Positions 43,439-53,203 of a DNA stretch of 64,000 bases are shown in pieces; positions within the stretch are counted from its first letter, which is position 1; every line of letters starts with the position of its first letter. Both the position numbers and the translations under genes were made by a program. This DNA is from JAFGMC01 sp963540515. GTDB lineage: Bacteria; Pseudomonadota; Alphaproteobacteria; Rs-D84. The stretch covers positions 62,001-126,000 of the forward strand of contig CAUTNA010000001.1 of NCBI GenBank assembly GCA_963540515.1, written 5' to 3'. The notes under the pieces are model-generated. The model was not told where the DNA came from and ran no database searches. It worked only from the letters and a program-made list of their open reading frames with translations.

Positions 43439-45040
43439 AAATTTTAAATTATTTTCAATTTGTTTAATTTTTATATTTATTCTATCAAGATCCTCATTTA
43501 ATAAATTATTACCTAATAGAATTTTTTCTATTAATTCTTTTTTTTGTTTATTTAAATCTTTTAGAGTTTCTTCAAATTTTAATAAATTTATATATTTATC
43601 AGCTTCTTCTAAAGATAAATTGATGTCATTAGATTCTCTCTTTTTTATTTGCTCTGAAAACTTTTTTATAAAATCAAAATGTTTTTCTACAATTTGAGGG
43701 TATTTTTTTATTATAAATCCTATAGTTTCTAATACAATATCATCAACTTTTGGTATTTTTATATTTTCATATTTTGTTTTATTTTTTTTCCAAGAATACC
43801 AATTTTCAAATTTTCTTTTATCAAATTCTTTTTTATACTCGTTTCTTAATTTCTCTTCTTGTATTTTTTTTAGTTCTTTTTCTAAAAACTCTTCAGCTTG
43901 AACTCTTCCACCAGGAGAAGAAGTAATATATTTTTTATTAATCATATTCCATAAAAAATCTTCAATAGGTATAGCATTATCCAATAAATTATTTATTATT
44001 TCTTTTCCATTTATTTTTTTTAGTATTTCATCTGGATCTTTACCTTCTTTTAAAAAGCAGAATTTTATAGAAGAATTATTTCTTAAAAAAGGTATAACAA
44101 GGCTAGATGCTTTTTCTGCAGCTTTTATTCCAGCATTATCACCATCAAAACAAAAAATAATATTTCTATTTAGTTTACAAAGTATTGATAAATGATCTTC
44201 TGTTAAAGCTGTTCCAAGTGGAGCAACAGTTTCTTCAAAACCATTTATTTGCATTTTTATTACATCAATTTGTCCTTCTACTAAAATAGATCTGTTTTTT
44301 TTATAGATAAAATCTCTTGCAAAATTTAATCCAAATAAAATTTTTCTTTTATGAAAAATTTCTGTATCAATTGTATTTATATATTTTGGATCAGAACCAT
44401 CTATACTTCTGCCAGAAAAAGCTACTGTATTTCCTTTTAAGTCATAAATTGGAAACATAATTCTATTTTTAAAGAAATCATATTTTCCAAAATCACTTTT
44501 TCTTATAATACCAAGTTTATAAAATAAGTCTTCTTTAAGATTTATAAAAGTACTTAATATTTGATTTTGTTTTAAAGAATAACCAATTTTATATTTTTTG
44601 ATTATTTCTATAGAAAAACCTCTTTTTTTTAAATATTCCAGAGCAAATTCATTTTCTTTTTTTAAAAGATTATTATGATATATATCGGTAATTTTATTCA
44701 TTATATTATAATAATTATCTTTTTCTTTAATATCTTTTTCTTTATATTGAGGAATTTTTAAATTTGCTAATTCTGCTAATTCTTTTATTGCAGATCTAAA
44801 ATCTAAATTTTTAATTTTCATTAAAAAAGATATTATATCTCCATGTTCTCCGCATCCAAAACAGTGATAAAACCCTTTTTCTTCATTTACAGAAAAGCTA
44901 GCTGTTTTTTCATTATGAAAAGGGCAACAACCCCAGTAGTTTTTTCCTTTTTTTGTAAGAGAAACATAATTGTTTATAATATCTATAATTGATAATCTAG
45001 AACGCAATTCATCTGTAAAATTATTATTATTTTTTAGCAT
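43424..45040 (-). CDS. dnaG: DNA primase
   Basis: 538 aa, somewhat short. The N-terminal zinc domain has CCPFHNEKTASFSVNEEKG followed by CFGCGEHGD (ligands Cys/His/Cys/Cys). The RNA polymerase core contains RIMFPIYDLKGNTVAFSGR and the TOPRIM motifs SILVEGQIDVI and FCFDGDNAG. The C-terminal helical part that binds DnaB is short and poorly conserved. It overlaps topA by 14 bases, so topA-dnaG are co-transcribed. Confidence 0.95.
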   Translation of the reverse strand: MLKNNNNFTDELRSRLSIIDIINNYVSLTKKGKNYWGCCPFHNEKTASFSVNEEKGFYHCFGCGEHGDIISFLMKIKNLDFRSAIKELAELANLKIPQYKEKDIKEKDNYYNIMNKITDIYHNNLLKKENEFALEYLKKRGFSIEIIKKYKIGYSLKQNQILSTFINLKEDLFYKLGIIRKSDFGKYDFFKNRIMFPIYDLKGNTVAFSGRSIDGSDPKYINTIDTEIFHKRKILFGLNFARDFIYKKNRSILVEGQIDVIKMQINGFEETVAPLGTALTEDHLSILCKLNRNIIFCFDGDNAGIKAAEKASSLVIPFLRNNSSIKFCFLKEGKDPDEILKKINGKEIINNLLDNAIPIEDFLWNMINKKYITSSPGGRVQAEEFLEKELKKIQEEKLRNEYKKEFDKRKFENWYSWKKNKTKYENIKIPKVDDIVLETIGFIIKKYPQIVEKHFDFIKKFSEQIKKRESNDINLSLEEADKYINLLKFEETLKDLNKQKKELIEKILLGNNLLNEDLDRINIKIKQIENNLKFLQVE

Positions 45041-47228
45041 TATTCTTATTATTTATTAATTCAATAGCTTTTTCTAAATCAGGTTTATCTTTTACAGAAA
45101 TATTTATTTTATTGCTTGATATATAAGATCCATATCTACCTGTTGGATAAAAATAAATTTGTTTACCACTTTTGGGATTTATACCTAATTCAATTACTTC
45201 TTTTTTATTTATACTATTTAATAATTCTTTTGCTTTTTCAATTGTTATATCTTCTATTTTATATTTTTTTATACTTACATTTTTTTTACCATCTGTTATA
45301 TATGGTCCAAACTTTCCTTTTTTTATAAAAATATTTTCACCCAAATCTATATCTTTTTTATCTATATTTTCTAAAGAATTATTATTTGAAATTTTTATAT
45401 TATAATCACAATCTGGATAATTAGAACAACCTATAAAAGATCCATATTTAGAAATTTTAATCGAAAGTTTTCCTCCACATTTTGGACATATTTTTTCATC
45501 AAATAAAAAATCAGATGTATCATTATTTATCCTATCCAAAATATCACTAGTTCTTATATCTTTAGCAGAATTTATAGACTTTTCAGTTGGTATCCAAAAA
45601 TTAGATAAAGCTGATATTTTTTCAACTTTACCATTTGATACTTCATCTAAAGTATCTTCTGTTTTAGCTGTAAAATTAATATCAACTAAATCATTAAAGT
45701 AATTATTTAAATATGAATTTAAAATCCACCCTTCGTTTGTTGGTATAAATTTATGTTGATTATTTTGTTCTACATACTTTCTGTCAATAATCGTACTTAT
45801 TATATTTGAATATGTAGAAGGTCTACCTATTCCTAATTCTTCTAATTTTTTTATTAAAGATGCTTCTGTATATCTTGCTGGAGGCTTTGTTTCATGTTGT
45901 TCAGGATTTAAACTTTCTATTAAAATTTTATCTTTTAAATTTAAAACAGGTAATAAATTTTCTTTTTCTTCTTCATCATTATTTTCATTATATATTTTTG
46001 TAAAACCTTCAAACAAACAAGTTGTTCCAGAAGAATGAAAATATATATTTTTATTTTCTAATTTTATATCTATAGATACAGTTTCATATTCAGCATTTGT
46101 CATTTGACAAGATATAGTTCTTTTTAAAATTAAATTATAAAGTTTTTTTTCATCATCGGATAAGTTTGTTGTTTCTTGATTTAAATTTGTTGGTCTTATT
46201 GCTTCATGGGCTTCTTGTGCATTTTTTATTTTTGTTATATATATATTTGGTTTACTTGGTAAAAATTTTTTTCCAAATTTATCTTCAATATAGTTTCTTA
46301 TTGAAGATATAGCTTCGTTTGATAGATTAAAGGAGTCTGTTCTCATATATGTTATAAAACCATTCTCATATAATTTTTGAGCAATCATCATTGTTTTTTT
46401 TGATGTAAAAAATAATCTTTTAGATGATTCTTGTTGTAGGGTGCTAGTAGTAAAAGGAGGAAAAGGTCTTTTATTAGAATTCTTTTTTAATATATTTGAT
46501 ACTTCTGAATTTATAGGTAAAGGAATTTCTTTAATAATATTATCAATATCACTTTTATTAGAAATTGTTAATTTTTCAATTTTTCTCCCGTTAAAATATG
46601 ATAACTTAGCTAAAAATTTAAAATTATTTTTTATACAATTTGATGATAAAGACCAATATTCTTGTGGTATAAATTTTTTAATTTCTTTTTCTTTATCTAT
46701 TATTATTCTAACTGCTACAGATTGAACTCTTCCAACAGATCTTCCGAGTCTTTTTTTCCATAAAAGAGGAGATATTTTAAACCCTATTAAATAGTCTAAA
46801 GCTCTTCTAACTAAATATGCGTCTACTAAATTGGTATCAATTTCTCTTGGTTTTTTTATAGCATCAATAATTGAATTTTTTGTTATTTCATGAAAAACAA
46901 CTCTATAAACATTTTTATTTTGTAAAATATTTCTAGATTTTAATATATCTAAAATATGCCAAGCGATAGCTTCTCCTTCACGATCAGGATCTGATGCAAG
47001 ATAAATATTATCTGATAAATTAACTTCTTCAATTATTTTTCTTATTTGTTTTTCTTTACCTTCTAAAATTCCCCACTTCATTTCGAAATTTTTATTAGTA
47101 TCAACACTCCCATTTTCTGGAATAAGATCTCTAACATGTCCAACAGATGCTATAACATGCCAATCTTCTCCAAGATATTTTTCGATTGTTTTAGCTTTAG
47201 AAGGAGATTCAACGATTAAAAGATTCAT
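45027..47228 (-). CDS. topA: DNA topoisomerase I
   Basis: Type IA topoisomerase, 733 aa. The TOPRIM start is NLLIVESPSKAKTIEKYLG, followed by ASDPDREGEAIAWHI. The active-site Tyr lies in GFITYMRTDSFNLS. TNAEYETV and EELGIGRPSTYSNIISTI are the other core motifs. The C-terminus has one four-cysteine zinc ribbon (CPKCGGKL, then CSNYPDC) and two topoisomerase C-terminal repeats (FGPYITDGKKN; GRYGSYISSNKIN), fewer than in larger homologues. Confidence 0.96.
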   Translation of the reverse strand: MNLLIVESPSKAKTIEKYLGEDWHVIASVGHVRDLIPENGSVDTNKNFEMKWGILEGKEKQIRKIIEEVNLSDNIYLASDPDREGEAIAWHILDILKSRNILQNKNVYRVVFHEITKNSIIDAIKKPREIDTNLVDAYLVRRALDYLIGFKISPLLWKKRLGRSVGRVQSVAVRIIIDKEKEIKKFIPQEYWSLSSNCIKNNFKFLAKLSYFNGRKIEKLTISNKSDIDNIIKEIPLPINSEVSNILKKNSNKRPFPPFTTSTLQQESSKRLFFTSKKTMMIAQKLYENGFITYMRTDSFNLSNEAISSIRNYIEDKFGKKFLPSKPNIYITKIKNAQEAHEAIRPTNLNQETTNLSDDEKKLYNLILKRTISCQMTNAEYETVSIDIKLENKNIYFHSSGTTCLFEGFTKIYNENNDEEEKENLLPVLNLKDKILIESLNPEQHETKPPARYTEASLIKKLEELGIGRPSTYSNIISTIIDRKYVEQNNQHKFIPTNEGWILNSYLNNYFNDLVDINFTAKTEDTLDEVSNGKVEKISALSNFWIPTEKSINSAKDIRTSDILDRINNDTSDFLFDEKICPKCGGKLSIKISKYGSFIGCSNYPDCDYNIKISNNNSLENIDKKDIDLGENIFIKKGKFGPYITDGKKNVSIKKYKIEDITIEKAKELLNSINKKEVIELGINPKSGKQIYFYPTGRYGSYISSNKINISVKDKPDLEKAIELINNKNNAKK

Positions 47229-48374
47229 TTAAAGACCTTTTGCAGATAATTGTTGCTCTTTATTTATATTAACATTTTGACACAAACCAAAACCAAACAT
47301 AAGCGATAATAAACTACTACCACCAAATGATACTAATGGTAAAGGTACTCCCACTGTTGGAATTATTCCTAAAACCATCGATATATTTATAAAATAATAA
47401 GTAAAAAAGTTCAACATAAAACCAAAACAAAATAATTGCCCAAATCGATTTCTTGAAGATTTAGAAATGAAATATAATATAAAAAATAAAGTAGTATACA
47501 ATGATAATAATAGTATAGCTCCTATAAAACCAAATTCTTCACCTATCATTGTAAATATAAAATCAGTGTGCTTTTCTGGTAAAAAAGATTGTTGGGATTG
47601 AGTTCCAGATATAAAACCTTTTCCAGTAAAACCACCGCTTCCAAAAGCTATTTTTGCTTGATTTATTTGATATCCTGTTTTTCTTATATCATGATCTGGA
47701 TTTAAAAAAGTTATAATTCTATTTTTTTGATAATCGTGGAGACCAACAAACCAAATTATTGGTGTAGATAATATTGCTAATATACTTCCTATAATAAACC
47801 ACTGTTTTTTTGCACCAGCTATATAAAATATACCAATGCTAATTATAACTATTGATAAGGCTGTCCCTAGGTCTGGTTGAAGCATTATGAGAAGAAAAGG
47901 TAATAAAACTATTAATATTGGAATTAAATAATTTTTTAATTGTGCAGATTCGACAGAATTTTTCCAAGCAAAATACCTAGCTAATATTAATACAATAGAT
48001 ACTTTTATTAATTCTGATGGTTGAATATGAATAAAACCTAAATTTAACCATCTTTGAGCCCCCATACCTTTATGACCTATAAAAGTTACTAAGAAAATTA
48101 AAATAAATGTAAATATATATATAAAATAGGATGATTTTATCCAAAATTTTATATTTATAAATGTTGCTAAAAAATAAATTATAAAACTAAAAAATATTTT
48201 TATAAGTTGAGAAAAAGCAAAAGGTTTCCAATTTCCTCCACCAGCAGAAAATAAAATAAATTCAGATATAGTAAAGATCATTAATAAAAAGAAAAAAGAA
48301 GGAAAAGAAAAACGTTTTAATTTTTCTAAAACACTTAATTTATCTGAATTTGAGATTCTTGTTTGTTTAGACAT
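47229..48374 (-). CDS. rodA: RodA peptidoglycan glycosyltransferase (SEDS family)
   Basis: 381-aa polytopic membrane protein with about ten helices. RodA polymerises lipid II in the elongasome with PBP2. Family blocks are GAQRWLNLGFIHIQPSELIKVSIVLILA, LIMLQPDLGTALSIVIISIGI, and the end VGIIPTVGVPLPLVSFGGSSLL. The QPDLG and the catalytic-Asp region are kept. It follows mrdA by 3 bases in an mreC-mreD-mrdA-rodA operon. Confidence 0.95.
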   Translation of the reverse strand: MSKQTRISNSDKLSVLEKLKRFSFPSFFFLLMIFTISEFILFSAGGGNWKPFAFSQLIKIFFSFIIYFLATFINIKFWIKSSYFIYIFTFILIFLVTFIGHKGMGAQRWLNLGFIHIQPSELIKVSIVLILARYFAWKNSVESAQLKNYLIPILIVLLPFLLIMLQPDLGTALSIVIISIGIFYIAGAKKQWFIIGSILAILSTPIIWFVGLHDYQKNRIITFLNPDHDIRKTGYQINQAKIAFGSGGFTGKGFISGTQSQQSFLPEKHTDFIFTMIGEEFGFIGAILLLSLYTTLFFILYFISKSSRNRFGQLFCFGFMLNFFTYYFINISMVLGIIPTVGVPLPLVSFGGSSLLSLMFGFGLCQNVNINKEQQLSAKGL

Positions 48375-48377
48375 TTT

Positions 48378-50144
48378 TTATTCTTTAAGTAATTCTTTAG
48401 CTATTTCTGCTGATATATTTGCAGCTGGTGTACTTGTGTTTGAATGTTCTGTAATAACAGATATTACATATTTAGGATTATTAGATGGTACATAACCAAC
48501 AAATAATCCATGGTTTCTCATACTCCATTTAATTTGTTCTTGAGTAAGTACCCCTTTTTCTCTCTCTGCTTTTGAAATGCTTCTAACTTGTGAAGTTCCT
48601 GTTTTACCAGCCATTTTTTTCCCATTTATATTAATTCTACTTGAATAAGCAGTCCCTCCTTTTTCCAGAACTTGCTCTAATCCATTTAAAATAACATTAA
48701 TATTTTTTTGTTGTAGGTTTAACTTTTTAAAATTAGGTAGATCATTTTCAACAATTATTCTTGGAATAATCTCTTTATTTGATATAACTCTAGCCATCAT
48801 TATAGCAAGTTGAAGACAGTTCGATAAAACAAAACCTTGTCCTATACCTGATATAATAGTATCACCATGCCACCATCTTATACCTATATTTTTTTCTTTC
48901 CATTTTTTATCAGGTAAAATACCAATCATTTCATTTGGTAGTATATTTAAAAGTTTATTACCTAGACCTAGTTTTAAAGCCATATTTTTTATTGAGTCAA
49001 TCCCTATTTTTAGAGCTATTTGATAAAAATAAATATCACAAGAATGTTTTAATGCACCTATAAGATCTAGATTTCCGTGTCCTTTATGATCCCAACAATG
49101 ATATCTATGGTCCATATATTCCCAGTACCCTTTACAATTTATTTTGTCATAAGGAGATATAGCTCCAGATTCTAGAGCAGCCAAAGCAACTATAATTTTA
49201 AAAGTTGATCCTGGTGGATACAAACCTTCTATTGTCTTATTAATAAAAGGTTTAGCAAAATGATCTCTTAGAGATTTTATATAATTTTCAGAGTTATCTG
49301 AATTAAATTTATTTGGATCAAAACTTGGAGCTGATGCCATAGCAATTATATTGCCTGTTTTTATTTCTAGTACAGTGCCACACCCTGCTTTATTTTTATC
49401 TAATAAATTGAATAATTTTTTTTGTATATTTTCATTTATGGTTGTTTTTAAATCTAATCCTGATTTAGGTTCTATAAATTGTTCAATATCTTCTCCTTGT
49501 ACTCTACCTAAAGCATTAGTAATCATTACTGTTTGCCCAAAATTACCCGCAAGTTTATTGTTGTAAATCTTTTCTAAACCACTAATACCTGTGGTAAAAA
49601 AATCAATGTTTTTATTTTGATTTTTAGTTGTTCCAGCATATCCAAAAACTTGACTTCCTGCTTCTCCTAATTCATATAACCTTGAAAATCCATTTTTTAT
49701 ATATAAACCAGAAATATTTAATGTTTGTAATTCTGCGAGTTTATGCCAGTTAGAATTTTCTGATATTAAAACTGGTTGAAATTTAGCTTGTTTTTTTATT
49801 ACTAAATAAATTTTATTTAGTTTTTTTTGAGACAAATTTAATTTTTTTGCTAAAAAATTTAATAGTTTATCTAAATCATCAATTTCTTCTGGAATTATAT
49901 ATATTCTATAAATAGGTATATCTTTAGAAATCACAGAACCTGATTCTGATAAAATTTTTCCTCTTTCTGGTATGGTTATTTTTATTCTAAAAGAATTTCT
50001 TTCTGATTTTTTTTTATATTTTTTATAATCAAAAACCTGCATTTGTAGCATTTTTATTATTAAAACTGATGTAAGTATACTTCCTCCACCAATTAATATT
50101 GCTGATCTTCTATCAAAAATTTTATTTAATTCAGAATCAATCAT
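48378..50144 (-). CDS. mrdA: Penicillin-binding protein 2 (elongasome transpeptidase)
   Basis: 588-aa class B PBP. One N-terminal membrane helix (SAILIGGGSILTSVLIIKML), the dimerisation domain with RNSFRIKITIPERGKI, then the transpeptidase: SxxK in YPPGSTFKIIVALAALESG, SxN-type SCDIYFYQ, and KTGTSQ near residue 510. It cross-links side-wall peptidoglycan with RodA. It overlaps mreD by 8 bases. Confidence 0.95.
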   Translation of the reverse strand: MIDSELNKIFDRRSAILIGGGSILTSVLIIKMLQMQVFDYKKYKKKSERNSFRIKITIPERGKILSESGSVISKDIPIYRIYIIPEEIDDLDKLLNFLAKKLNLSQKKLNKIYLVIKKQAKFQPVLISENSNWHKLAELQTLNISGLYIKNGFSRLYELGEAGSQVFGYAGTTKNQNKNIDFFTTGISGLEKIYNNKLAGNFGQTVMITNALGRVQGEDIEQFIEPKSGLDLKTTINENIQKKLFNLLDKNKAGCGTVLEIKTGNIIAMASAPSFDPNKFNSDNSENYIKSLRDHFAKPFINKTIEGLYPPGSTFKIIVALAALESGAISPYDKINCKGYWEYMDHRYHCWDHKGHGNLDLIGALKHSCDIYFYQIALKIGIDSIKNMALKLGLGNKLLNILPNEMIGILPDKKWKEKNIGIRWWHGDTIISGIGQGFVLSNCLQLAIMMARVISNKEIIPRIIVENDLPNFKKLNLQQKNINVILNGLEQVLEKGGTAYSSRININGKKMAGKTGTSQVRSISKAEREKGVLTQEQIKWSMRNHGLFVGYVPSNNPKYVISVITEHSNTSTPAANISAEIAKELLKE

Positions 50145-50586
50145 TTTTTAAATATTCCAATATTTTTATAAATATTATATATAAGAAGTAAATCCAAATA
50201 ATAAAAAAGATACTAGTAAAAATATTTAAGAAACTATTTGTAATAGTTAATATTATTATAGGTACTGATATAAATATAAAAAAAATTAAATGATTTCCGT
50301 TTTGTTGATTGGTTATATCTATAAAAGATTGAAAATGGTTGATAGAAAAAATTACACAGTAGTAAAATGAAAAAAATAATAAACTATCTGAGCAGTAATC
50401 TATTATGAATAAAAAGAAAATAGAAAATAAGAAATAAAAATTTATAGGTTTAATAAAAGAAAAGTAAAATATTGGTATAAATGATAAATATCCATTAGGG
50501 TTCCAAAAAAAATTAAAATACCAGAGTATTAAAACTGATATATAAGGAAATATATTATTTAAAAAAGTTTTTAAATAAGTTTTCAT
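50137..50586 (-). CDS. mreD: Rod shape-determining protein MreD
   Basis: 149 aa, hydrophobic throughout with about five membrane helices and few charged residues; the sequence itself is poorly conserved in this family. Assignment rests on size, topology and its place between mreC (4-base overlap) and mrdA (8-base overlap). The segment NPNGYLSFIPIFYFSFIKPINFYFLFSIFFLFIIDY is typical of MreD. Confidence 0.78.
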   Translation of the reverse strand: MKTYLKTFLNNIFPYISVLILWYFNFFWNPNGYLSFIPIFYFSFIKPINFYFLFSIFFLFIIDYCSDSLLFFSFYYCVIFSINHFQSFIDITNQQNGNHLIFFIFISVPIIILTITNSFLNIFTSIFFIIWIYFLYIIFIKILEYLKND

Positions 50587-51401
50587 TTGTATTTAATTTC
50601 ATTGTCAAAATGTAAAACAATAACATTAGAAATAGTTTTAATAGAAGTTATTTTAACTTGTTTATTTTCCAATATTTCTCCGATATTTATACCTTCTGGT
50701 AAAACTCCGTTTATATTACTTGTTGTTAATTTTAATCCTTTTGTTATTTCAAATTTTGGATCACTAAAAAAATCAATACTAGGATTTTCTGAGGATTTTC
50801 CTTGTATAAAACCATAAACTTCAGAACCTGCTATTTTTACAGCTATATTTGATTTTGTATCATTTAAAGATCTTATTTTAGAGAAGTTTTTATTTGTATC
50901 AGAAACAACACCTACTAAGTTACCTTCTAGAGATATAACAACCATTCCTTTTTTTATACCAGAATCGCTTCCCTTGTTTATAAAAAAAATATCACCAAAA
51001 AGACTTTTATTATAAATAATAGAAGCTAAAGTTGATTTTATTGGTTTGGATTTTATTATATCTAACTCTTTATTTAGTTTTTGGTTTTCAAGAACTAAAA
51101 TATCACATTTATTTTTTTCAGATATTAACTCTGATATTTGTTCTTTTAGTTTTAAATTTTCTTCTTTAATACTATTAAAATCTTTTATATTTGAAAAGAG
51201 TTTTGAAATAGATTTTATTGGATAATTTAGAATATTACCTATATTTGTTGCTATGTTCATATTAAATGCAGATATTTTGTTTATTATTTTGTAATCTGGT
51301 TTATCTATGACAAGATAAATAACAAAAAAAGGTAAAAATATTGTTGGTAAAATAGACCAATTAAAAATGTAGTTTTTATAAGATTTTTTTTTAGAAACCA
51401 T
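50583..51401 (-). CDS. mreC: Rod shape-determining protein MreC
   Basis: 272 aa. One N-terminal membrane helix (SILPTIFLPFFVIYLVI), a coiled coil (about 72-115, FNSIKEENLKLKEQISELISEKN), then the beta-barrel domains with FFINKGSDSGIKKGMVVISLEGNLVGVV and SNIAVKIAGSEVYGFIQGK. Scaffold of the elongasome. mreB, usually upstream, is absent: the preceding gene is the divergent rpmI. mreB must be elsewhere or missing. Confidence 0.92.
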   Translation of the reverse strand: MVSKKKSYKNYIFNWSILPTIFLPFFVIYLVIDKPDYKIINKISAFNMNIATNIGNILNYPIKSISKLFSNIKDFNSIKEENLKLKEQISELISEKNKCDILVLENQKLNKELDIIKSKPIKSTLASIIYNKSLFGDIFFINKGSDSGIKKGMVVISLEGNLVGVVSDTNKNFSKIRSLNDTKSNIAVKIAGSEVYGFIQGKSSENPSIDFFSDPKFEITKGLKLTTSNINGVLPEGINIGEILENKQVKITSIKTISNVIVLHFDNEIKYK

Positions 51402-51490
51402 ATACCTAAATAGTAATATTTTGGTTATATTTATTCAATAAAAACTTGATTTTAATTAAATTTATGTGAGAATTAACTAGGTTAACTGAA

Positions 51491-51508
51491 ATGGCATGGC
51501 GTTGCCAT
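51491..51508 (+). promoter_or_regulatory. Hairpin in the rpmI leader
   Basis: ATGGCA-TGGCGT-TGCCAT forms a 6-bp stem and 6-base loop, 30 bases before the rpmI start. It stands out in AT-rich surroundings and could be a site for r-protein autoregulation. The same bases open a 10-codon frame (MAWRCHKDYL, 51491-51523). Confidence 0.45.
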
Positions 51509-51537
51509 AAGGATTATTTATAGAAAAGGATAAGAAA

Positions 51538-51741
51538 ATGCCAAAAATGAAAACAAAGTCATATATGAAAAAAAGGGCTTCTATAACAGCTAGTGGTAAG
51601 ATAAAAGTTGCTCGTAATAGTCATAAAAAACTCTTAAGAAAAAAATCAAGCCGCGCAAATAATGCAGGATCTAAAGCTCAATATTTAAATAGTAATATGG
51701 TTGGACAAGCAAAAATATTGACTCCATACGGTTTGAAATAA
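51538..51741 (+). CDS. rpmI: 50S ribosomal protein L35
   Basis: 67 aa: PKMKTKSYMKKR, then ITASGKIKVARNSHKKLLRKKS match L35. AAGGA lies 6 bases upstream. It is followed by rplT after 27 bases. infC, often the first gene of this operon, is not present upstream. Confidence 0.95.
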   Translation: MPKMKTKSYMKKRASITASGKIKVARNSHKKLLRKKSSRANNAGSKAQYLNSNMVGQAKILTPYGLK

Positions 51742-51768
51742 TTTATATAATTAATAGGAGATATTTAT

Positions 51769-52134
51769 ATGGCAAGAGTTAAACGTGGAACTACAGTAAA
51801 ACAAAAACATAAGAAAGTTTTAGATAGATCTAAAGGTTTTTTAGGAAGACATCATTCTACTTATCGTGCTGCTCGTGAGAAATCAGAAAAGTCAATGCAA
51901 TATGCTTATCGTGATAGAAGAGTAAAGAAGCGTGAATTTAGATCTTTATGGATTATCCGCATAAATGCTATGGTACGTAAGAGTGGAATAACATATAGTC
52001 AATTTATATATGGTTTAAAAAAAGCTGGTGTTGATCTAGATCGTAAGATTTTATCTTCTATGGCTTATGATAATGATTGTAATTTTGCAACTTTAGTAGA
52101 TTTAGCAAAACGATTTATTTCAAAAGAAAAGTAA
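51769..52134 (+). CDS. rplT: 50S ribosomal protein L20
   Basis: 121 aa: ARVKRGTTVKQKHKKVLDRSKGF, HHSTYRAAREKSEKSMQYAYRDRRVKKREFRSLWIIRINA are the canonical L20 blocks. L20 binds 23S rRNA early in assembly and in several bacteria represses its own operon. AGGAG precedes the ATG. pheS-pheT follow after a two-hairpin region. Confidence 0.97.
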   Translation: MARVKRGTTVKQKHKKVLDRSKGFLGRHHSTYRAAREKSEKSMQYAYRDRRVKKREFRSLWIIRINAMVRKSGITYSQFIYGLKKAGVDLDRKILSSMAYDNDCNFATLVDLAKRFISKEK

Positions 52135-52140
52135 TTTTAA

Positions 52141-52186
52141 GGGTAGAGTTTTATTTTTCTATAGGCTACCCTTGTGGTAGCTTTTT
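52141..52186 (+). promoter_or_regulatory. Two-state attenuator-like hairpins between rplT and pheS
   Basis: GCTACC (52165-52170), loop CTTGT, GGTAGC (52176-52181) and a five-T run form an intrinsic terminator. GGGTAG (52141-52146) can instead pair with CTACCC (52166-52171), taking the left arm of the terminator. The two hairpins exclude each other, the layout of an attenuator in front of pheS. No leader peptide with Phe codons and a normal start is seen before it. Confidence 0.6.
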
Positions 52187-52206
52187 ACTTTTGGGGTTTT
52201 AGAGAC

Positions 52207-53193
52207 ATGAAAGATTTATTAAATGATTTACTTAATGTTAGATCTATTCAAGATTTAGATAATGTAAAGTCAAAATGGTTAGGAAAAAAATCTGTATTAA
52301 AATCAAATTTTGATTCTTTAAAGAATTTATCTTTAGAGGATAGATATAAAATTGGACAGGAATTAAATGAACAAAGAAAAAATATAGAATCTTTAATAGA
52401 ACAAAAGAAAAAAGAAATAATTCAGTCGCAAATAGAGTCTGAATTAAAAAATGATACTTTTGATATAACTTTACCTGGTGAACTTCATAATATTGGATCT
52501 CTGCATCCTGTAACCATTATAGAAGAAAAATGTATTAAATTTTTTAGATGTTTAGGTTTTTCCGTAGTATCTGGTCCTGAAATAGAAACTCCTGAATATA
52601 ATTTTGATTTATTAAATATTCCAAAACATCACCCTGCTCGTGATATGCAAGATACTTTTTGGATAGAAAAAGAAAAAGTTTTGATAAGAACACATACTAC
52701 ATCTGTTCAATCAAGGTTTATGATGTCTTTAAAAGGGGATGAATCTAAATTACCTGCAAAAATAATTTCTCCTGGTAGGGTTTATAGAAATGAAGCGGTA
52801 GATTCTACTCATCTAGCTATATTTAACCAATTTGAAGGACTTTGGGTTGAAAAAGGAATAAAGTTTGCTGACTTGAAAGGAATTATAGAGTATATGCTTA
52901 AAAATATATATGGAAATGATAAAAAAATACGTTTTAAGCCAAAATATTATCCTTATACAGAACCTAGTATAGGTGCTGATATTTTAACATCTAGTGGTTG
53001 GGTTACAGTAGTTGGTGCTGGAATGGTGTCTCCAAAAGTTTTATCTAATTTTGGTTTTGATCCAGAAAAAATATCTGGTTTTGCTTTTGGTTTTGGTACA
53101 TCTCGTTTAGCTTGTGATTTTACAGGTGCAAATATGCGAGAGTTATATGGTATGGATTTAAGGGTTTTAAAAAATATAAAAGGTATAAAATAG
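52207..53193 (+). CDS. pheS: Phenylalanyl-tRNA synthetase alpha subunit
   Basis: 328 aa from ATG 52207. A GTG at 52174 in the same frame would add 11 residues (VAFYFWGFRD) but lies inside the terminator hairpin and is foreign to the family start. The N-terminal coiled coil (MKDLLNDLLN...KSKWLGKKSVLKS) is followed by the catalytic class II core: LHPVTIIEEKCIKFF, HHPARDMQDTFW, LIRTHTTSVQSRFM, GRVYRNEAVDSTHLAIFNQFEG, and motif 3 FAFGFGTSRLACDF. All expected motifs are intact. Confidence 0.96.
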   Translation: MKDLLNDLLNVRSIQDLDNVKSKWLGKKSVLKSNFDSLKNLSLEDRYKIGQELNEQRKNIESLIEQKKKEIIQSQIESELKNDTFDITLPGELHNIGSLHPVTIIEEKCIKFFRCLGFSVVSGPEIETPEYNFDLLNIPKHHPARDMQDTFWIEKEKVLIRTHTTSVQSRFMMSLKGDESKLPAKIISPGRVYRNEAVDSTHLAIFNQFEGLWVEKGIKFADLKGIIEYMLKNIYGNDKKIRFKPKYYPYTEPSIGADILTSSGWVTVVGAGMVSPKVLSNFGFDPEKISGFAFGFGTSRLACDFTGANMRELYGMDLRVLKNIKGIK

Positions 53194-53203
53194 GTTTTTT
53201 ATT

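Noticed and set aside
52174..52206. GTG start of pheS giving a Phe-rich extension
   Set aside because: It is inside the terminator hairpin and unlike the family start; ATG 52207 is preferred, though the extension is noted as possible.
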